In this document: piece after piece, positions 20,034 through 29,850 of the stretch
Layout: each line of letters opens with the position of its first letter
How positions within the stretch are numbered: position 1 is the stretch's first letter
Assembly: GCF_018128905.1 (NCBI RefSeq)
Contig: NZ_CP063808.1
Span: 1,922,001 to 1,986,000, forward strand
Direction of reading: 5' to 3'
Length of the DNA stretch: 64,000 nucleotides
Source of the DNA: Streptomyces sp. A2-16
Lineage (GTDB): Bacteria > Actinomycetota > Actinomycetes > Streptomycetales > Streptomycetaceae
Translations under genes and position numbers: made by a program
Notes under the pieces: model-generated
What the model saw: the letters and a program-made list of their open reading frames with translations, nothing else
Database searches by the model: none
What the model was told of the DNA's origin: nothing

Positions 20034-20089
20034 GGGCTGACGGGACTGGCGCACAATGGTGGGATCGCACGGCTGAAGGGGAACATGCC

Positions 20090-20398
20090 ATGAGCGCCGA
20101 GGACCTCGAGAAGTACGAGACCGAGATGGAGCTGAAGCTCTACCGGGAGTACCGCGATGTCGTCGGTCTGTTCAAATACGTGATCGAGACCGAGCGGCGC
20201 TTCTACCTGACCAACGACTACGAGATGCAGGTGCACTCGGTCCAGGGTGAGGTGTTCTTCGAGGTGTCCATGGCCGATGCGTGGGTGTGGGACATGTATC
20301 GGCCGGCTCGCTTCGTGAAACAGGTCCGGGTGCTGACGTTCAAGGACGTGAACATCGAGGAGCTGAACAAGAGCGACCTGGAGATGCCGGGCGGGTGA
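20090..20398 (+). CDS. DUF2469 family protein
   Basis: 102-residue soluble acidic protein, strongly conserved across actinobacteria and always near yraN and ribonuclease/signal peptidase genes. Segments: LYREYRDVVGLFKYVIETER and VSMADAWVWDMYRPARFVK. The function is unknown. ATG start with GAAGGGGAA 6-14 bases upstream; a CACAATGG sequence at 20052 may be its -10. Confidence 0.9.
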   Translation: MSAEDLEKYETEMELKLYREYRDVVGLFKYVIETERRFYLTNDYEMQVHSVQGEVFFEVSMADAWVWDMYRPARFVKQVRVLTFKDVNIEELNKSDLEMPGG

Positions 20399-20437
20399 CG
20401 CCGGGGGCGCCGCCTCGTGGTGACGCCCAGGGGTGAC

Positions 20438-20455
20438 CCGGTTGTCCACAACCGG
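20438..20455. promoter_or_regulatory. 18-bp palindrome containing a DnaA box
   Basis: CCGGTTGT-CC-ACAACCGG is a perfect palindrome. It embeds TTGTCCACA (20442-20450), the preferred DnaA box of Streptomyces. It lies between the DUF2469 gene and yraN, far from other visible boxes. It could bind DnaA, or be an operator for another dimeric regulator. Confidence 0.5.
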
Positions 20456-20524
20456 TGAGTAGTCCACCAAGATCAACTCGGTGGGCGGGGTTGCGTGAAC
20501 GTTGGTGCCGGAGGTGGTGCCGAC

Positions 20525-20887
20525 ATGAACGCACGCAGTGCACTCGGCAAGTATGGCGAGAGTCTGGCCGCGCGGCGGCTGACCGAGGCCGGGATGACGG
20601 TCCTGGAGCGCAACTGGCGCTGTGGCAGGACGGGCGAGATCGACATCGTGGCGCGGGACGGCGAGGTCCTCGTCGTCTGCGAGGTCAAGACACGGCGGTC
20701 GAGTGCCTTCGAGCACCCCATGGCCGCGGTGACCCCCGAGAAGGCCGAGCGCCTGCGAGGCCTCGCCGCGCGCTGGATCCACGCCCACGGAGGGGCGCCA
20801 CCGGGAGGCGTCCGCATCGACCTGGTGGGCGTCGTCCTGCCCCGGCGCGGCGCGCCCGTGGTCGAGCATGCGCGGGGGGTGGCCTGA
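20525..20887 (+). CDS. YraN family endonuclease-like protein
   Basis: 120-residue UPF0102 protein with a restriction-endonuclease-like core: [10 protein letters not shown] then CEVKTR (the D...ExK layout). Role unknown, often linked with dprA and comM. I chose ATG 20525 over GTG 20495 because GGAGGTGG sits 7 bases upstream of it and the family starts there. It is one base before comM. Confidence 0.9.
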   Translation: MNARSALGKYGESLAARRLTEAGMTVLERNWRCGRTGEIDIVARDGEVLVVCEVKTRRSSAFEHPMAAVTPEKAERLRGLAARWIHAHGGAPPGGVRIDLVGVVLPRRGAPVVEHARGVA

Positions 20888-20888
20888 G

Positions 20889-22499
20889 ATGGGCTTCGCT
20901 CGTACGTGCTCGGTGGCCCTGGTGGGCGTCGAGGGAGTCGTGGTCGAGGTCCAGGCGGACCTGGAGCCCGGGGTGGCGGCGTTCACGCTGGTGGGGCTGC
21001 CGGACAAGAGCTTGACGGAGAGCCGGGACCGGGTTCGGGCGGCCATGGTGAACTCGGGGGCGCCCTGGCCCCAGAAGAAGCTGACCGTGGGGCTGAGCCC
21101 GGCGTCCGTGCCGAAGAGCGGCAGCGGGTTCGACCTGGCCGTCGCCGCGGCTGTCCTCGGGGCGGCCGAGCGGATCGACCCCCGTGTGCTCGCCGATATC
21201 GTGATGATCGGGGAGCTGGGGCTGGACGGGCGGGTCCGGCCGGTTCGGGGGATCCTTCCCGCGGTGCTGGCCGCGGCGGACGCCGGGTACGAGCAGGTGG
21301 TCGTGCCCGAGTGTGCTGTGCCCGAGGCGTCGCTGGTGCCAGGTGTCTCGGTGCTGGGCGTCCGCAGCCTGCGTCAGCTCATCGCGGTGCTCACCGATGA
21401 GCCGGTGCCCGACGAGGAGCCGGTCCCGGGAGAGATCCGTCCGGATCCCTTCCTCGCGGGCCTGGCTCTCCCCGGGACCGGCCTGGGGACGGGGGCCGTC
21501 TCCGGTGAACACGCACCCGATCTGGCCGACGTGGCAGGTCAGCAGATGGCGAGGTCGGCCCTGGAAGTGGCGGCGGCGGGTCGGCATCACGTCTTCTTCA
21601 AGGGGCCACCGGGCGCAGGCAAGACCATGCTGGCCGAACGGTTGTCGGGGCTGCTGCCTGAGTTGAGCAGGCAGGAGTCACTGGAGGTCACCGCGGTGCA
21701 CTCGGTGGCAGGGGTGCTGCCGGCAGGCCATCCACTCGTGGACAGGGCGCCGTACTGCGCCCCGCACCACTCGGCGACGATGGCCTCGCTCGTCGGCGGA
21801 GGGAACGGACTGCCCCGGCCCGGGGCGGTCAGCCTGGCTCACCACGGCGTGTTGTTCCTCGATGAGGCCGCTGAGTTCCACAGCAGCGTTCTGGACGCCC
21901 TGCGTCAGCCGTTGGAGTCGGGGCATGTGGTGGTCGCCAGAGCCGCCGGGATGCTGCGGATGCCCGCCAAGTTCCTCATGGTCCTGGCGGCCAACCCCTG
22001 CCCCTGCGGACGGCACGGAAGAGGCGATGACGTCTGCGAGTGCAGGCCTTCCTCCATCAAGCGGTACCGGGCCCGCCTGTCCGGCCCCCTGATGGACCGG
22101 GTCGACCTGCGCGTGACCGTCGAACCGGTGGCCAGGGCCGAGCTGCTCCAGCTCCACAACGGTGCGGAGACCACGGCCACGGTTGCCGAGCGCGTCAAGA
22201 CCGCGAGGGAGCGGGCCGCCCGGCGCTACGAGGGGACGCCGTGGCGAACCAACAGCGAGGTGCCGGGCCATGAACTGCGCACCCGCTGGCATGTGCAGTC
22301 GGGTGCGCTGCGCAAGGCCGAGGAGGATCTGGACCGCGGCCTCCTGACGGCTCGCGGCCTGGACCGGGTGTTGCGCGTGGCCTGGACCGTGGCCGACCTG
22401 GCCGGCCGCGACCGGCCCTCGGCCAACGACGTGAACTGGGCCCTGGAACTGCGTACCGGTGTCCGACGCGGTGCTGTCCTACAGGGGATCTCGAGGTGA
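20889..22499 (+). CDS. comM: YifB/ComM-family AAA ATPase (Mg chelatase-like)
   Basis: 536 residues. N-terminal ChlI-like domain (LVGLPDKSLTESRDRVRAA), AAA core with Walker A GPPGAGKTM near residue 240, Walker B GVLFLDEAAEF, zinc-like cysteines in AANPCPCGRHG, and a C-terminal lid. ComM proteins are helicases promoting branch migration in natural transformation in other bacteria. Here it sits between yraN and dprA in a competence-like block common in non-competent actinobacteria. It overlaps dprA by GTGA. Confidence 0.9.
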   Translation: MGFARTCSVALVGVEGVVVEVQADLEPGVAAFTLVGLPDKSLTESRDRVRAAMVNSGAPWPQKKLTVGLSPASVPKSGSGFDLAVAAAVLGAAERIDPRVLADIVMIGELGLDGRVRPVRGILPAVLAAADAGYEQVVVPECAVPEASLVPGVSVLGVRSLRQLIAVLTDEPVPDEEPVPGEIRPDPFLAGLALPGTGLGTGAVSGEHAPDLADVAGQQMARSALEVAAAGRHHVFFKGPPGAGKTMLAERLSGLLPELSRQESLEVTAVHSVAGVLPAGHPLVDRAPYCAPHHSATMASLVGGGNGLPRPGAVSLAHHGVLFLDEAAEFHSSVLDALRQPLESGHVVVARAAGMLRMPAKFLMVLAANPCPCGRHGRGDDVCECRPSSIKRYRARLSGPLMDRVDLRVTVEPVARAELLQLHNGAETTATVAERVKTARERAARRYEGTPWRTNSEVPGHELRTRWHVQSGALRKAEEDLDRGLLTARGLDRVLRVAWTVADLAGRDRPSANDVNWALELRTGVRRGAVLQGISR

Positions 22500-23641
22500 G
22501 CGACGACGAACTCCTGGACCGTGTCTTCCTCGCCCGGGTCGTCGAGCCCGGGGACGAGGTCGTGGGGCGGTGGGTGCGAGAGTGGGGGGTGCGCGAGGTG
22601 GCCTTGCGGGTGCGTGGGGGCGGGGAGCCGTTGCCCGGGGTGAGCGAGAAGCGGTGGAGCGGGTTGCTGGCCAGGGCACGAGTGGCCGAGCCGCGCCGGG
22701 ATCTCGCCGAGGCGGACGAGGCCGGTGCGCGGTTCGTCGTTCCGGGCAGCACCGAGTGGCCGGGACAGCTCGACGACCTCGGGGACAGCCGGCCGATCGG
22801 ACTGTGGGTGCGGGGGCGGCCCAGCCTGCGGATGTGGGCGCTCAGGTCGGTCGCCGTCGTCGGGGCCCGTGCCTGCACCGAGTACGGAGCCCACATGGCC
22901 GCCGGACTCGGCACCGGGCTCGCCGAACGCGGGTGGGTCGTCGTGTCCGGCGGGGCCTACGGAGTCGACGGCGCCGCCCACCGCGGTGCCCTCGGCGCCG
23001 GCGGTGCCACCGTCGCCGTCCTGGCCTGCGGGGTCGACCGGCCCTACCCGCGCGGACACACCCAGTTGATCACCAGGATCGCGGAACAGGGCCTGGTGAT
23101 CGGGGAGTTGCCGCCCGGCGACCATCCGACGCCGAGCCGGTTCGTGCTGCGCAACAGGGTGATCGCCGCCCTCACCCGGGGCACGGTGGTCGTCGAGGCC
23201 GCCCACCGCAGCGGCTCACTGGTCACCGCACGCGCCGCACAGCGGCTCGGCCGTCACACGATGGGGGTGCCCGGCCCGGCCACCAGCAGCCTGTCCGCCG
23301 GCGTGCACGAGCTGCTGCGCGCGGACGCCACGCTGGTCACGGACGCGGCGGAAGTCGTGGAGCTGGTCGGCGACATGGGGGAGCTGGCCCCCGACCGGCG
23401 CGGACCCGTCCTGCCACGCGATCTGCTGGCCCCTGCGGCCCGCAGGGTGCTGTCCGCGCTTCCCGGCCGAGGGGAGGCCGGTGCGGACGAGATCGCGCGC
23501 GGTGCGCAGACGACGCGGGACGACGCCATCGCGAGACTGTACGAACTCCGCTCACTCGGTTACGTCGAACGACACGGCGACGGCTGGAAGTTGACACGCC
23601 AGGCGATGATCTCCGTCCGGGGCGGTCGCGGGCCGTGTTGA
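22496..23641 (+). CDS. dprA: DNA-processing protein DprA
   Basis: 381-residue single-stranded-DNA and RecA loader protein. Rossmann core with SVAVVGARACTEYG, VVSGGAYGVDGAAHRGAL and PSRFVLRNRVIAALTRGTVV, then a C-terminal winged helix (LYELRSLGYVERHGDGWKL). GTG start overlaps the comM stop. In S. coelicolor I recall a block of extra genes between dprA and whiG; here whiG follows after 243 bases. Confidence 0.93.
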   Translation: MSDDELLDRVFLARVVEPGDEVVGRWVREWGVREVALRVRGGGEPLPGVSEKRWSGLLARARVAEPRRDLAEADEAGARFVVPGSTEWPGQLDDLGDSRPIGLWVRGRPSLRMWALRSVAVVGARACTEYGAHMAAGLGTGLAERGWVVVSGGAYGVDGAAHRGALGAGGATVAVLACGVDRPYPRGHTQLITRIAEQGLVIGELPPGDHPTPSRFVLRNRVIAALTRGTVVVEAAHRSGSLVTARAAQRLGRHTMGVPGPATSSLSAGVHELLRADATLVTDAAEVVELVGDMGELAPDRRGPVLPRDLLAPAARRVLSALPGRGEAGADEIARGAQTTRDDAIARLYELRSLGYVERHGDGWKLTRQAMISVRGGRGPC

Positions 23642-23884
23642 CCGAGCGTGTTCGGCTGTCCGGGGGAACCCCTAAGTCCTTGAGGATTCCCGCAGTTGGG
23701 GTGTTCCTTTGATCACACAGGGCGACGGTCGAACCGCGCGGGAGCGGTCGGCGGAACGCTCCCGCGCACGCACCCGGCCTCGTTGTGTGCGCACTGCGAC
23801 TCCTCAGTCACGCTACGCTCACGGGGATTCCCACGCACTTCACGTACATCGCGTACTTCACGGCAGAACGGCACAAGGCGACGA

Positions 23885-24727
23885 ATGCCCCAGCACACCT
23901 CCGGGTCCGACCGGGCGGCGATCCCCCCAGCCGCCCGTGACGGTGGCAGCGTGCGGCCGCCCGCTCCCTCGACGCTCGACGAGCTGTGGCGGTCGTACAA
24001 GGCGACGGGGGACGAGCGGCTGCGCGAGCAGCTGATCCTGCACTACTCACCGCTCGTGAAGTACGTCGCCGGACGAGTGAGCGTCGGGCTGCCGCCCAAC
24101 GTCGAGCAGGCGGACTTCGTGTCCTCGGGGGTCTTCGGGCTGATCGACGCGATCGAGAAGTTCGACATCGACCGGGAGATCAAGTTCGAGACGTACGCGA
24201 TCACCCGGATCCGGGGCGCCATGATCGACGAACTGCGGGCGCTGGACTGGATCCCCCGGTCCGTGCGGCAGAAGGCGCGCAACGTCGAGCGGGCCTACGC
24301 GACGCTGGAGGCGCGGCTGCGGCGGACGCCGACGGAGGGGGAGGTCGCCGGCGAACTCGGGATCGCGGTGGACGATCTCCATGCGGTCTTCAGCCAGTTG
24401 TCGCTGGCCAACGTGGTGGCGCTGGAGGAGCTCCTGCACGTCGGGGGCGAGGGCGGCGACCGGCTGAGCCTCATGGACACCCTGGAGGACACCGCCGCGG
24501 ACAACCCCGTGGAGGTCGCCGAGGACCGCGAGCTCAGGCGTTTCCTCGCGCGGGCCATCAACACGCTGCCCGAGCGGGAGAAGACGGTGGTGACCCTGTA
24601 CTACTACGAGGGACTCACGCTCGCCGAGATCGGGAACGTCCTCGGGGTGACCGAGAGCAGGGTCAGCCAGATCCACACCAAGTCCGTGCTGCAGCTGCGG
24701 GCCAAGCTGGCCAGTTTCGGTCGCTGA
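23885..24727 (+). CDS. whiG: RNA polymerase sigma factor WhiG
   Basis: Sporulation-specific sigma factor that commits aerial hyphae to septation, with targets such as whiI and whiH in Streptomyces. 280 residues: sigma region 2 ([18 protein letters not shown]), region 3 ([18 protein letters not shown]) and region 4 ([19 protein letters not shown], with helix-turn-helix [19 protein letters not shown]). The frame is open upstream, but ATG 23885 gives the conserved [11 protein letters not shown] start. The 243-base region before it has a direct repeat ACTTCACG at 23837 and 23855, 18 bases apart, and no gene. Confidence 0.97.
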   Translation: MPQHTSGSDRAAIPPAARDGGSVRPPAPSTLDELWRSYKATGDERLREQLILHYSPLVKYVAGRVSVGLPPNVEQADFVSSGVFGLIDAIEKFDIDREIKFETYAITRIRGAMIDELRALDWIPRSVRQKARNVERAYATLEARLRRTPTEGEVAGELGIAVDDLHAVFSQLSLANVVALEELLHVGGEGGDRLSLMDTLEDTAADNPVEVAEDRELRRFLARAINTLPEREKTVVTLYYYEGLTLAEIGNVLGVTESRVSQIHTKSVLQLRAKLASFGR

Positions 24728-24808
24728 CCCGGCGGTGCGGCTCCCCGGCGACGGCTGGTCGGGTGGAGTGACTCCCGTCCGCAGTGGTGCGTCCGTACAG
24801 TGGTTGAC

Positions 24809-25390
24809 GTGCCAAGGATTCGAGCGGCCTCCGTGGCCGAGCACCGGTCGATGCAGCGAGCCGCCCTGCTGGACGCGGCTCGGTCTTTGCTGTCCGAGGG
24901 CGGTACGGAGGCGCTGACCTTCCCGGCCCTCGCCGAGCGGACGGGGCTCGCGCGGTCGTCCGTGTACGAGTACTTCCGGTCGCGGGCCGCCGTGGTCGAG
25001 GAGCTGTGCGAGGCCGACTTCCCGGTGTGGGCGGCAGAGGTCTCGGCGGCGATGGAGCGGGCGTCGACGGCCGAGGGCAGGGTCGAGGCGTATGTGCGCC
25101 GGCAGTTGGCGCTGGTCGGGGACCGGCGGCATCGGGCCGTGGTGGCCATCTCCGCGAGTGAGCTGGACGCGGGGGCCCGGGAGAAGATCCGGGCGGCGCA
25201 CGGAGGGCTTGTCGCGCTGATCGTCGAGGCGCTCGGGGAGATGGGCCACGAGCAGCCCCGGCTGGCGGCGATGCTGGTGCAGGGGGTCGTGGACGCGGCT
25301 GTGCGCAGGATCGAGCTGGGGGCCGCCGAGGAGCCCGACGTGGTGACCGAGGCTGCCGTGTCCATGGCTCTGCGGGGTGTGCGGGGCTGA
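24809..25390 (+). CDS. TetR-family transcriptional regulator
   Basis: 193-residue repressor: N-terminal TetR helix-turn-helix (FPALAERTGLARSSVYEYF, residues about 35-53), then a variable ligand domain. Ligand and targets unknown. TACAGT (24795-24800) ends 8 bases before GTG 24809, so the transcript is probably leaderless from this start. A GTG at 24800 in frame is an alternative. It is downstream of whiG and converges on the M23 peptidase gene. Confidence 0.85.
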   Translation: MPRIRAASVAEHRSMQRAALLDAARSLLSEGGTEALTFPALAERTGLARSSVYEYFRSRAAVVEELCEADFPVWAAEVSAAMERASTAEGRVEAYVRRQLALVGDRRHRAVVAISASELDAGAREKIRAAHGGLVALIVEALGEMGHEQPRLAAMLVQGVVDAAVRRIELGAAEEPDVVTEAAVSMALRGVRG

Positions 25391-25395
25391 GCTTG

Positions 25396-25446
25396 GGGCG
25401 TCCTTCGCCTGCCCGAGCAGACGGGACCTAGGGAAGAGGGACGCCC
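25396..25446. terminator. Inverted repeat between convergent tetR and M23 peptidase genes
   Basis: GGGCGTCC (25396-25403) pairs with GGACGCCC (25439-25446) across 35 bases. The right arm lies in the 3' end of the peptidase gene. A weak bidirectional terminator is possible. Confidence 0.25.
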
Positions 25447-26018
25447 AGGACCGGGAGCAGTCTCGACGGGCCCCTGCGCAACAGCCACGGGGGGAGCAGC
25501 GACAGCGGATCCAGGTAGGTCTCGCCTCTCAGCAGGCCCCAGTGCACGCAGGTGCTCGGGCAGTGGGAGCCCGTCGGCTCCACCACCCCCACCACCTCGC
25601 CCGCGGTCACCTCGTCGCCCTTCTCCACCGACGCCGTCACCGGTTCGTAGGTCGTTCGAAGGTCTGTGCCCGTCAGTTCCACCGAGACCACCCCCTTTCC
25701 CGCCACGCGGCCCGCGAAGGACACCCGACCGGTCGCCACCGCACGTACCGGGGCTCCCGGAGGCGCCGCCAGGTCCACGCCCCGGTGGCCGCGGCCGTAC
25801 ACCGTCGCCGGGGGCTCCCAGCCGCGCAGGACCGCCGGACGCGCGCCCACCGGCCAGGCGCGGCCGAGAGCCGGTACCGAGGTGTCCGTGGCCGCCGGTG
25901 CGAGGAGGGCCTGCTCCGGACCGGGCGCCGGCGCCGTCAGAAACAGCAGAAACCCCAGCACCAGCCACGCACCGCATCGTCCGTATCGCTTCGCTCGCAT
26001 GCGGAAACCGTGCCGCAC
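25428..26018 (-). CDS. Secreted M23-family metallopeptidase
   Basis: 196 residues with an N-terminal signal helix ([19 protein letters not shown]) and a lysostaphin/LytM-type domain: HRGVDLA supplies the first zinc ligands and CVHWGLL supplies the C-terminal ligand. It should act on peptidoglycan cross-links outside the membrane. Gene order M23-rpsB (divergent) is conserved in Streptomyces. The GTG at 26018 is used; an ATG at 26000 is an equally possible start. Confidence 0.85.
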   Translation of the reverse strand: MRHGFRMRAKRYGRCGAWLVLGFLLFLTAPAPGPEQALLAPAATDTSVPALGRAWPVGARPAVLRGWEPPATVYGRGHRGVDLAAPPGAPVRAVATGRVSFAGRVAGKGVVSVELTGTDLRTTYEPVTASVEKGDEVTAGEVVGVVEPTGSHCPSTCVHWGLLRGETYLDPLSLLPPWLLRRGPSRLLPVLGVPLP

Positions 26019-26272
26019 CCGCCCTGATCACGGCCGGGACCTGTGGACCGCTGCCCGGTTGTGGACAGCGGCGTCACCCGGTACCTCGCGGGTCCCGTAC
26101 ACTTCTTCTGGCGATCCGGGTCACCGGGTCGACTTCGCACGCCCCGACACCACGCCGTCATGCGGTCGGTGTCAGCGCCTCTCGGTCCTCTGTGGCAAGG
26201 CGCGTCGCGGGCGTCAGGCGCGAGTGCCCTCCGGTACCCGCGGTACAACCGAGAACACCAAGGAGAACGGCC

Positions 26273-27202
26273 ATGGCCGTCGTCACGATGCGGGAGCTGC
26301 TGGAAAGCGGCGTCCACTTCGGTCACCAGACCCGTCGTTGGAACCCGAAGATGAAGCGCTTCATCTTCACGGAGCGCAACGGCATCTACATCATCGACCT
26401 GCTCCAGTCGCTGTCGTACATCGACCGCGCCTACGAGTTCGTCAAGGAGACCGTCGCCCACGGCGGCACGGTCATGTTCGTCGGCACGAAGAAGCAGGCG
26501 CAGGAGGCCATCGCCGAGCAGGCCACCCGCGTCGGCATGCCCTACGTCAACCAGCGCTGGCTGGGCGGCATGCTCACCAACTTCTCGACCGTCTACAAGC
26601 GTCTGCAGCGCCTCAAGGAGCTCGAGCAGATCGACTTCGAGGACGTCGCCGCTTCGGGTCTGACGAAGAAGGAGCTCCTGGTCCTCTCGCGTGAGAAGGC
26701 CAAGCTCGAGAAGACCCTCGGTGGTATCCGCGAGATGCAGAAGGTGCCCAGCGCCGTCTGGATCGTGGACACCAAGAAGGAGCACATCGCGGTCGGCGAG
26801 GCCCGGAAGCTCAACATTCCGGTCGTCGCCATCCTCGACACCAACTGCGACCCCGACGAGGTCGACTACAAGATCCCGGGCAACGACGACGCGATCCGCT
26901 CCGTCACCCTGCTCACCCGTGTGATCGCCGACGCCGTCGCCGAGGGCCTCATCAGCCGCTCGCGCGTCGCCACCGGTGACAAGGGTGAGAAGGCCGCGGG
27001 CGAGCCGCTCGCCGAGTGGGAGCGCGACCTGCTCGAGGGTGGCGAGAAGAAGGCCGAGGAGGCTCCCGCCGAGGCTGCTCCGGCCGCGGAGGCTGCCGAG
27101 GCTCCCGCCGCTGAGGCCCCGGCTGCCGAGGCCCCCGCCGCCGAGGCTCCGGCCGCTGAGGCCACCGAGGCCGCTCCGGCCGCGGACGCCGAGCAGGCCT
27201 GA
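26273..27202 (+). CDS. rpsB: 30S ribosomal protein S2
   Basis: 309 residues: S2 core starting [20 protein letters not shown], including [12 protein letters not shown] and [12 protein letters not shown]. After residue ~250 there is a long Ala/Pro/Glu tail typical of actinobacteria. AAGGAG at 26260-26265 precedes the ATG. The leader (26019-26272) has TACACT at 26098-26103 as a possible -10. It starts the operon rpsB-tsf-pyrH-frr-cdsA. Confidence 0.97.
   Translation: MAVVTMRELLESGVHFGHQTRRWNPKMKRFIFTERNGIYIIDLLQSLSYIDRAYEFVKETVAHGGTVMFVGTKKQAQEAIAEQATRVGMPYVNQRWLGGMLTNFSTVYKRLQRLKELEQIDFEDVAASGLTKKELLVLSREKAKLEKTLGGIREMQKVPSAVWIVDTKKEHIAVGEARKLNIPVVAILDTNCDPDEVDYKIPGNDDAIRSVTLLTRVIADAVAEGLISRSRVATGDKGEKAAGEPLAEWERDLLEGGEKKAEEAPAEAAPAAEAAEAPAAEAPAAEAPAAEAPAAEATEAAPAADAEQA
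27104..27163 (+). repeat. Four 15-bp tandem repeats in rpsB 3' end
   Basis: Four consecutive PAAEA units encoded by related 15-bp repeats in the disordered C-terminal tail of S2. Copy number is likely to vary between strains. Confidence 0.8.
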
Positions 27203-27221
27203 CCCGTCAGCGTCAGCGGTG

Positions 27222-27258
27222 ACGGCGGGAGCGGGGGCATCAACTCCGCTCCCGCCGT
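27222..27258 (+). terminator. Strong hairpin (attenuator) between rpsB and tsf
   Basis: A perfect 13-bp stem ACGGCGGGAGCGG/CCGCTCCCGCCGT (27222-27234 with 27246-27258), 11-base loop, 20 bases after the rpsB stop. There is no T tract. It probably reduces read-through so that S2 and Ts levels differ, or stabilises the rpsB mRNA. Confidence 0.65.
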
Positions 27259-27360
27259 TCACCCGTAGGTCAGCGGAGAGTCGGCGGCCCCGGGCTAGAT
27301 GGGGGCCGCAGACCCCGTAGATCTTCGATCTTCCAGACTTCGAGAAAGATTCACAGACTC

Positions 27361-28197
27361 ATGGCGAACTACACCGCCGCCGACGTCAAGAAGCTCCGTG
27401 AGCTCACGGGCGCCGGCATGATGGACTGCAAGAAGGCGCTGGACGAGGCCGAGGGCGACGTCGAGAAGGCTGTCGAGGCGCTCCGGATCAAGGGCCAGAA
27501 GGGCGTCGCCAAGCGCGAGGGCCGCTCCGCCGAGAACGGCGCCGTGGTCTCGATCATCGCCGACGACAACTCCTCCGGTGTCCTGGTCGAGCTCAAGTGC
27601 GAGACGGACTTCGTCGCCAAGGGCGAGAAGTTCCAGGCCGTGGCCAACCAGATCGCGCAGCACGTCGCCGCGACCTCCCCGGCCGACCTGGAGGCCCTGC
27701 TCGCCTCCGAGATCGAGGCCGGCAAGACCGTCCAGGCGTTCGTGGACGAGGCCAACGCCAACCTCGGCGAGAAGATCGTCCTGGACCGCTTCGCGCAGTT
27801 CGCCGACGGCTTCGTGACCGCGTACATGCACCGCACGATGCCCGACCTGCCCCCGCAGATCGGTGTCCTCGTCGAGCTGGACAAGCCGAACGCCGAGGTC
27901 GCCCGCGGTGTCGCCCAGCACATCGCCGCCTTCGCGCCGAAGTACCTCTCCAAGGAGGACGTGCCGGCCGAGGTCGTCGAGTCCGAGCGTCGCGTCGCCG
28001 AGGAGACCACCCGCGCCGAGGGCAAGCCCGAGGCCGCCCTGCCGAAGATCGTCGAGGGTCGCCTCAACGGCTTCTTCAAGGACGCCACGCTGCTCGGTCA
28101 GCCGTACGCGCTGGACAACAAGAAGTCGGTCCAGAAGGTTCTGGACGAGGCCGGTGTCACCCTGAAGCGCTTCACGCGCATCAAGGTCGGCATCTGA
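27361..28197 (+). CDS. tsf: Elongation factor Ts
   Basis: Nucleotide exchange factor for EF-Tu. 278 residues with the family N-terminal box [16 protein letters not shown] and the core [17 protein letters not shown] start; the leader ends in AGAAAGATTCACAGACTC with a weak ribosome site. Confidence 0.97.
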   Translation: MANYTAADVKKLRELTGAGMMDCKKALDEAEGDVEKAVEALRIKGQKGVAKREGRSAENGAVVSIIADDNSSGVLVELKCETDFVAKGEKFQAVANQIAQHVAATSPADLEALLASEIEAGKTVQAFVDEANANLGEKIVLDRFAQFADGFVTAYMHRTMPDLPPQIGVLVELDKPNAEVARGVAQHIAAFAPKYLSKEDVPAEVVESERRVAEETTRAEGKPEAALPKIVEGRLNGFFKDATLLGQPYALDNKKSVQKVLDEAGVTLKRFTRIKVGI

Positions 28198-28291
28198 GTC
28201 CGTACCGCGAGCGACGCGCGGGCCCGATAGGGTCGTCAGCAGTCGTCCGGTACGCCGCCACGCACGCGCGTGGCGGACGACAGCAGATCTG

Positions 28292-28350
28292 ACGAGGAGG
28301 CCATTGCCGCGCATGGGATGCGAACCAGTTCCCAACCGGCAATGGCCTTC
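28292..28350 (+). promoter_or_regulatory. Structured RNA leader of pyrH
   Basis: GGCCATTGCCG (28297-28307) pairs perfectly with CGGCAATGGCC (28335-28345), and the stem extends outwards with wobble pairs to about 28292/28350, followed by TTCTTCGT. The 27-base loop contains its own hairpin CGCAT-GGG-ATGCG (28308-28320) and an alternative GGGA/TCCC pairing. It ends 36 bases before the pyrH ATG. It could be a tsf terminator, an attenuator or a regulatory RNA. Confidence 0.6.
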
Positions 28351-28386
28351 TTCGTATGTGCGACAGGTGAAAGAGGCGGGATCCCC

Positions 28387-29145
28387 ATGACCACCAAGGC
28401 CCAGAAGAGCGACGACGGCAAAGTGCACGGCCGGTTTCTGCTGAAGCTGTCCGGAGAGGCGTTCGCCGGTGGCGGGGGCCTGGGTGTGGACCCCGACGTG
28501 GTGCACAAGATCGCCCGTGAGATCGCCGCCGTCGTCCGGGACGGCGCCGAGATCGCCGTCGTGATCGGCGGTGGCAACTTCTTCCGCGGCGCCGAGCTTC
28601 AGCAGCGCGGCATGGACCGGGCCCGCTCCGACTACATGGGCATGCTCGGCACCGTGATGAACTGCCTCGCGCTCCAGGACTTCCTGGAGAAGGAGGGCAT
28701 CGACAGCCGGGTGCAGACGGCCATCACCATGGGCCAGGTCGCCGAGCCCTACATCCCGCTGCGGGCCGTGCGCCACCTGGAGAAGGGCCGCGTGGTCATC
28801 TTCGGCGCCGGTATGGGCATGCCGTACTTCTCCACCGACACCACCGCCGCCCAGCGCGCCCTGGAGATCGACGCCGAGGCGCTGCTCATGGGCAAGAACG
28901 GCGTGGACGGGGTCTACGACTCCGATCCGAAGACCAACCCCGACGCGGTCAAGTTCGACGCCCTCGGCTACGGCGAGGTCATCACCCGCGACCTCAAGGT
29001 CGCCGACGCCACCGCCGTCACGCTGTGCCGCGACAACAAGCTCCCGATCCTGGTGTTCGAGCTCCTGGCGGAGGGCAATATCGCGCGCGCCGTCAAGGGT
29101 GAGAAGATCGGCACGCTTGTGGGTGATCAGGGCAGCCGGGACTGA
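28387..29145 (+). CDS. pyrH: UMP kinase
   Basis: Hexameric bacterial UMP kinase making UDP for nucleotide and wall-precursor supply. 252 residues, amino-acid kinase fold with [19 protein letters not shown] and [17 protein letters not shown] 28387 matches the conserved start [11 protein letters not shown] and has GAAAGAGGCGG upstream. Fourth position: it follows tsf after 189 bases that contain a strong hairpin. Confidence 0.96.
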   Translation: MTTKAQKSDDGKVHGRFLLKLSGEAFAGGGGLGVDPDVVHKIAREIAAVVRDGAEIAVVIGGGNFFRGAELQQRGMDRARSDYMGMLGTVMNCLALQDFLEKEGIDSRVQTAITMGQVAEPYIPLRAVRHLEKGRVVIFGAGMGMPYFSTDTTAAQRALEIDAEALLMGKNGVDGVYDSDPKTNPDAVKFDALGYGEVITRDLKVADATAVTLCRDNKLPILVFELLAEGNIARAVKGEKIGTLVGDQGSRD

Positions 29146-29292
29146 CCCGGGACACACCCGGTCCCTGACCGGGGGATGGACAATGTCCTGCCGGTCGGGA
29201 ACCGTGCAGGAAGAAGACGCGACGCAGCCGGCCGCCGCCCCCACGTATACGGAACAGCAGCCGGGCCTACTCAAGACACGCAGGAGCAAGTG

Positions 29293-29850
29293 GTGATCGA
29301 AGAGACCCTCCTCGAGGCCGAGGAGAAGATGGAGAAGGCCGTCGTGGTCGCCAAGGAGGACTTCGCCGCGATCCGCACCGGTCGTGCGCACCCGGCGATG
29401 TTCAACAAGATCGTGGCCGACTACTACGGCGCGCCGACGCCGATCAACCAGCTGGCTTCGTTCTCCGTGCCGGAGCCGCGCATGGCCGTGGTGACCCCGT
29501 TCGACAAGACCGCCCTGCGCAACATCGAGCAGGCGATCCGCGACTCCGACCTGGGCGTCAACCCGAGCAACGACGGCAACATCATCCGAGTGGTGTTCCC
29601 CGAGCTCACCGAGGAGCGCCGCCGCGACTACATCAAGGTGGCCCGGGGCAAGGCCGAGGACTCGCGCGTGTCCATCCGCTCGGTCCGCCGCAAGGCCAAG
29701 GACGCGATCGACAAGCTCGTCAAGGACGGCGAGGTCGGCGAGGACGAGGGCCGCCGTGCTGAGAAGGAGCTCGACGACGCGACGCACAAGTACGTCGCCC
29801 AGGTGGACGAGCTCCTCAAGCACAAGGAAGCGGAGCTTCTCGAGGTCTGA
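29293..29850 (+). CDS. frr: Ribosome recycling factor
   Basis: Splits post-termination ribosomes with EF-G. 185 residues (normal), with [13 protein letters not shown] and the C-terminal coiled-coil helix ([14 protein letters not shown]). GTG 29293 has CAGGAGCA 7-14 bases upstream and fits family length; the longer open frame upstream does not. It overlaps cdsA by one base (TGATG). Confidence 0.96.
   Translation: MIEETLLEAEEKMEKAVVVAKEDFAAIRTGRAHPAMFNKIVADYYGAPTPINQLASFSVPEPRMAVVTPFDKTALRNIEQAIRDSDLGVNPSNDGNIIRVVFPELTEERRRDYIKVARGKAEDSRVSIRSVRRKAKDAIDKLVKDGEVGEDEGRRAEKELDDATHKYVAQVDELLKHKEAELLEV

Noticed and set aside
23696..23884. Longer WhiG starting about 60 residues upstream
   Set aside because: The added sequence is Arg/Ser-rich and unlike sigma factors; ATG 23885 gives the conserved start.
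26041..26068. Two reversed DnaA-like boxes before rpsB (TGTGGAC)
   Set aside because: Only one (CTGTCCACA on the minus strand) fits the consensus; two weak hits in 30 bases are not enough.
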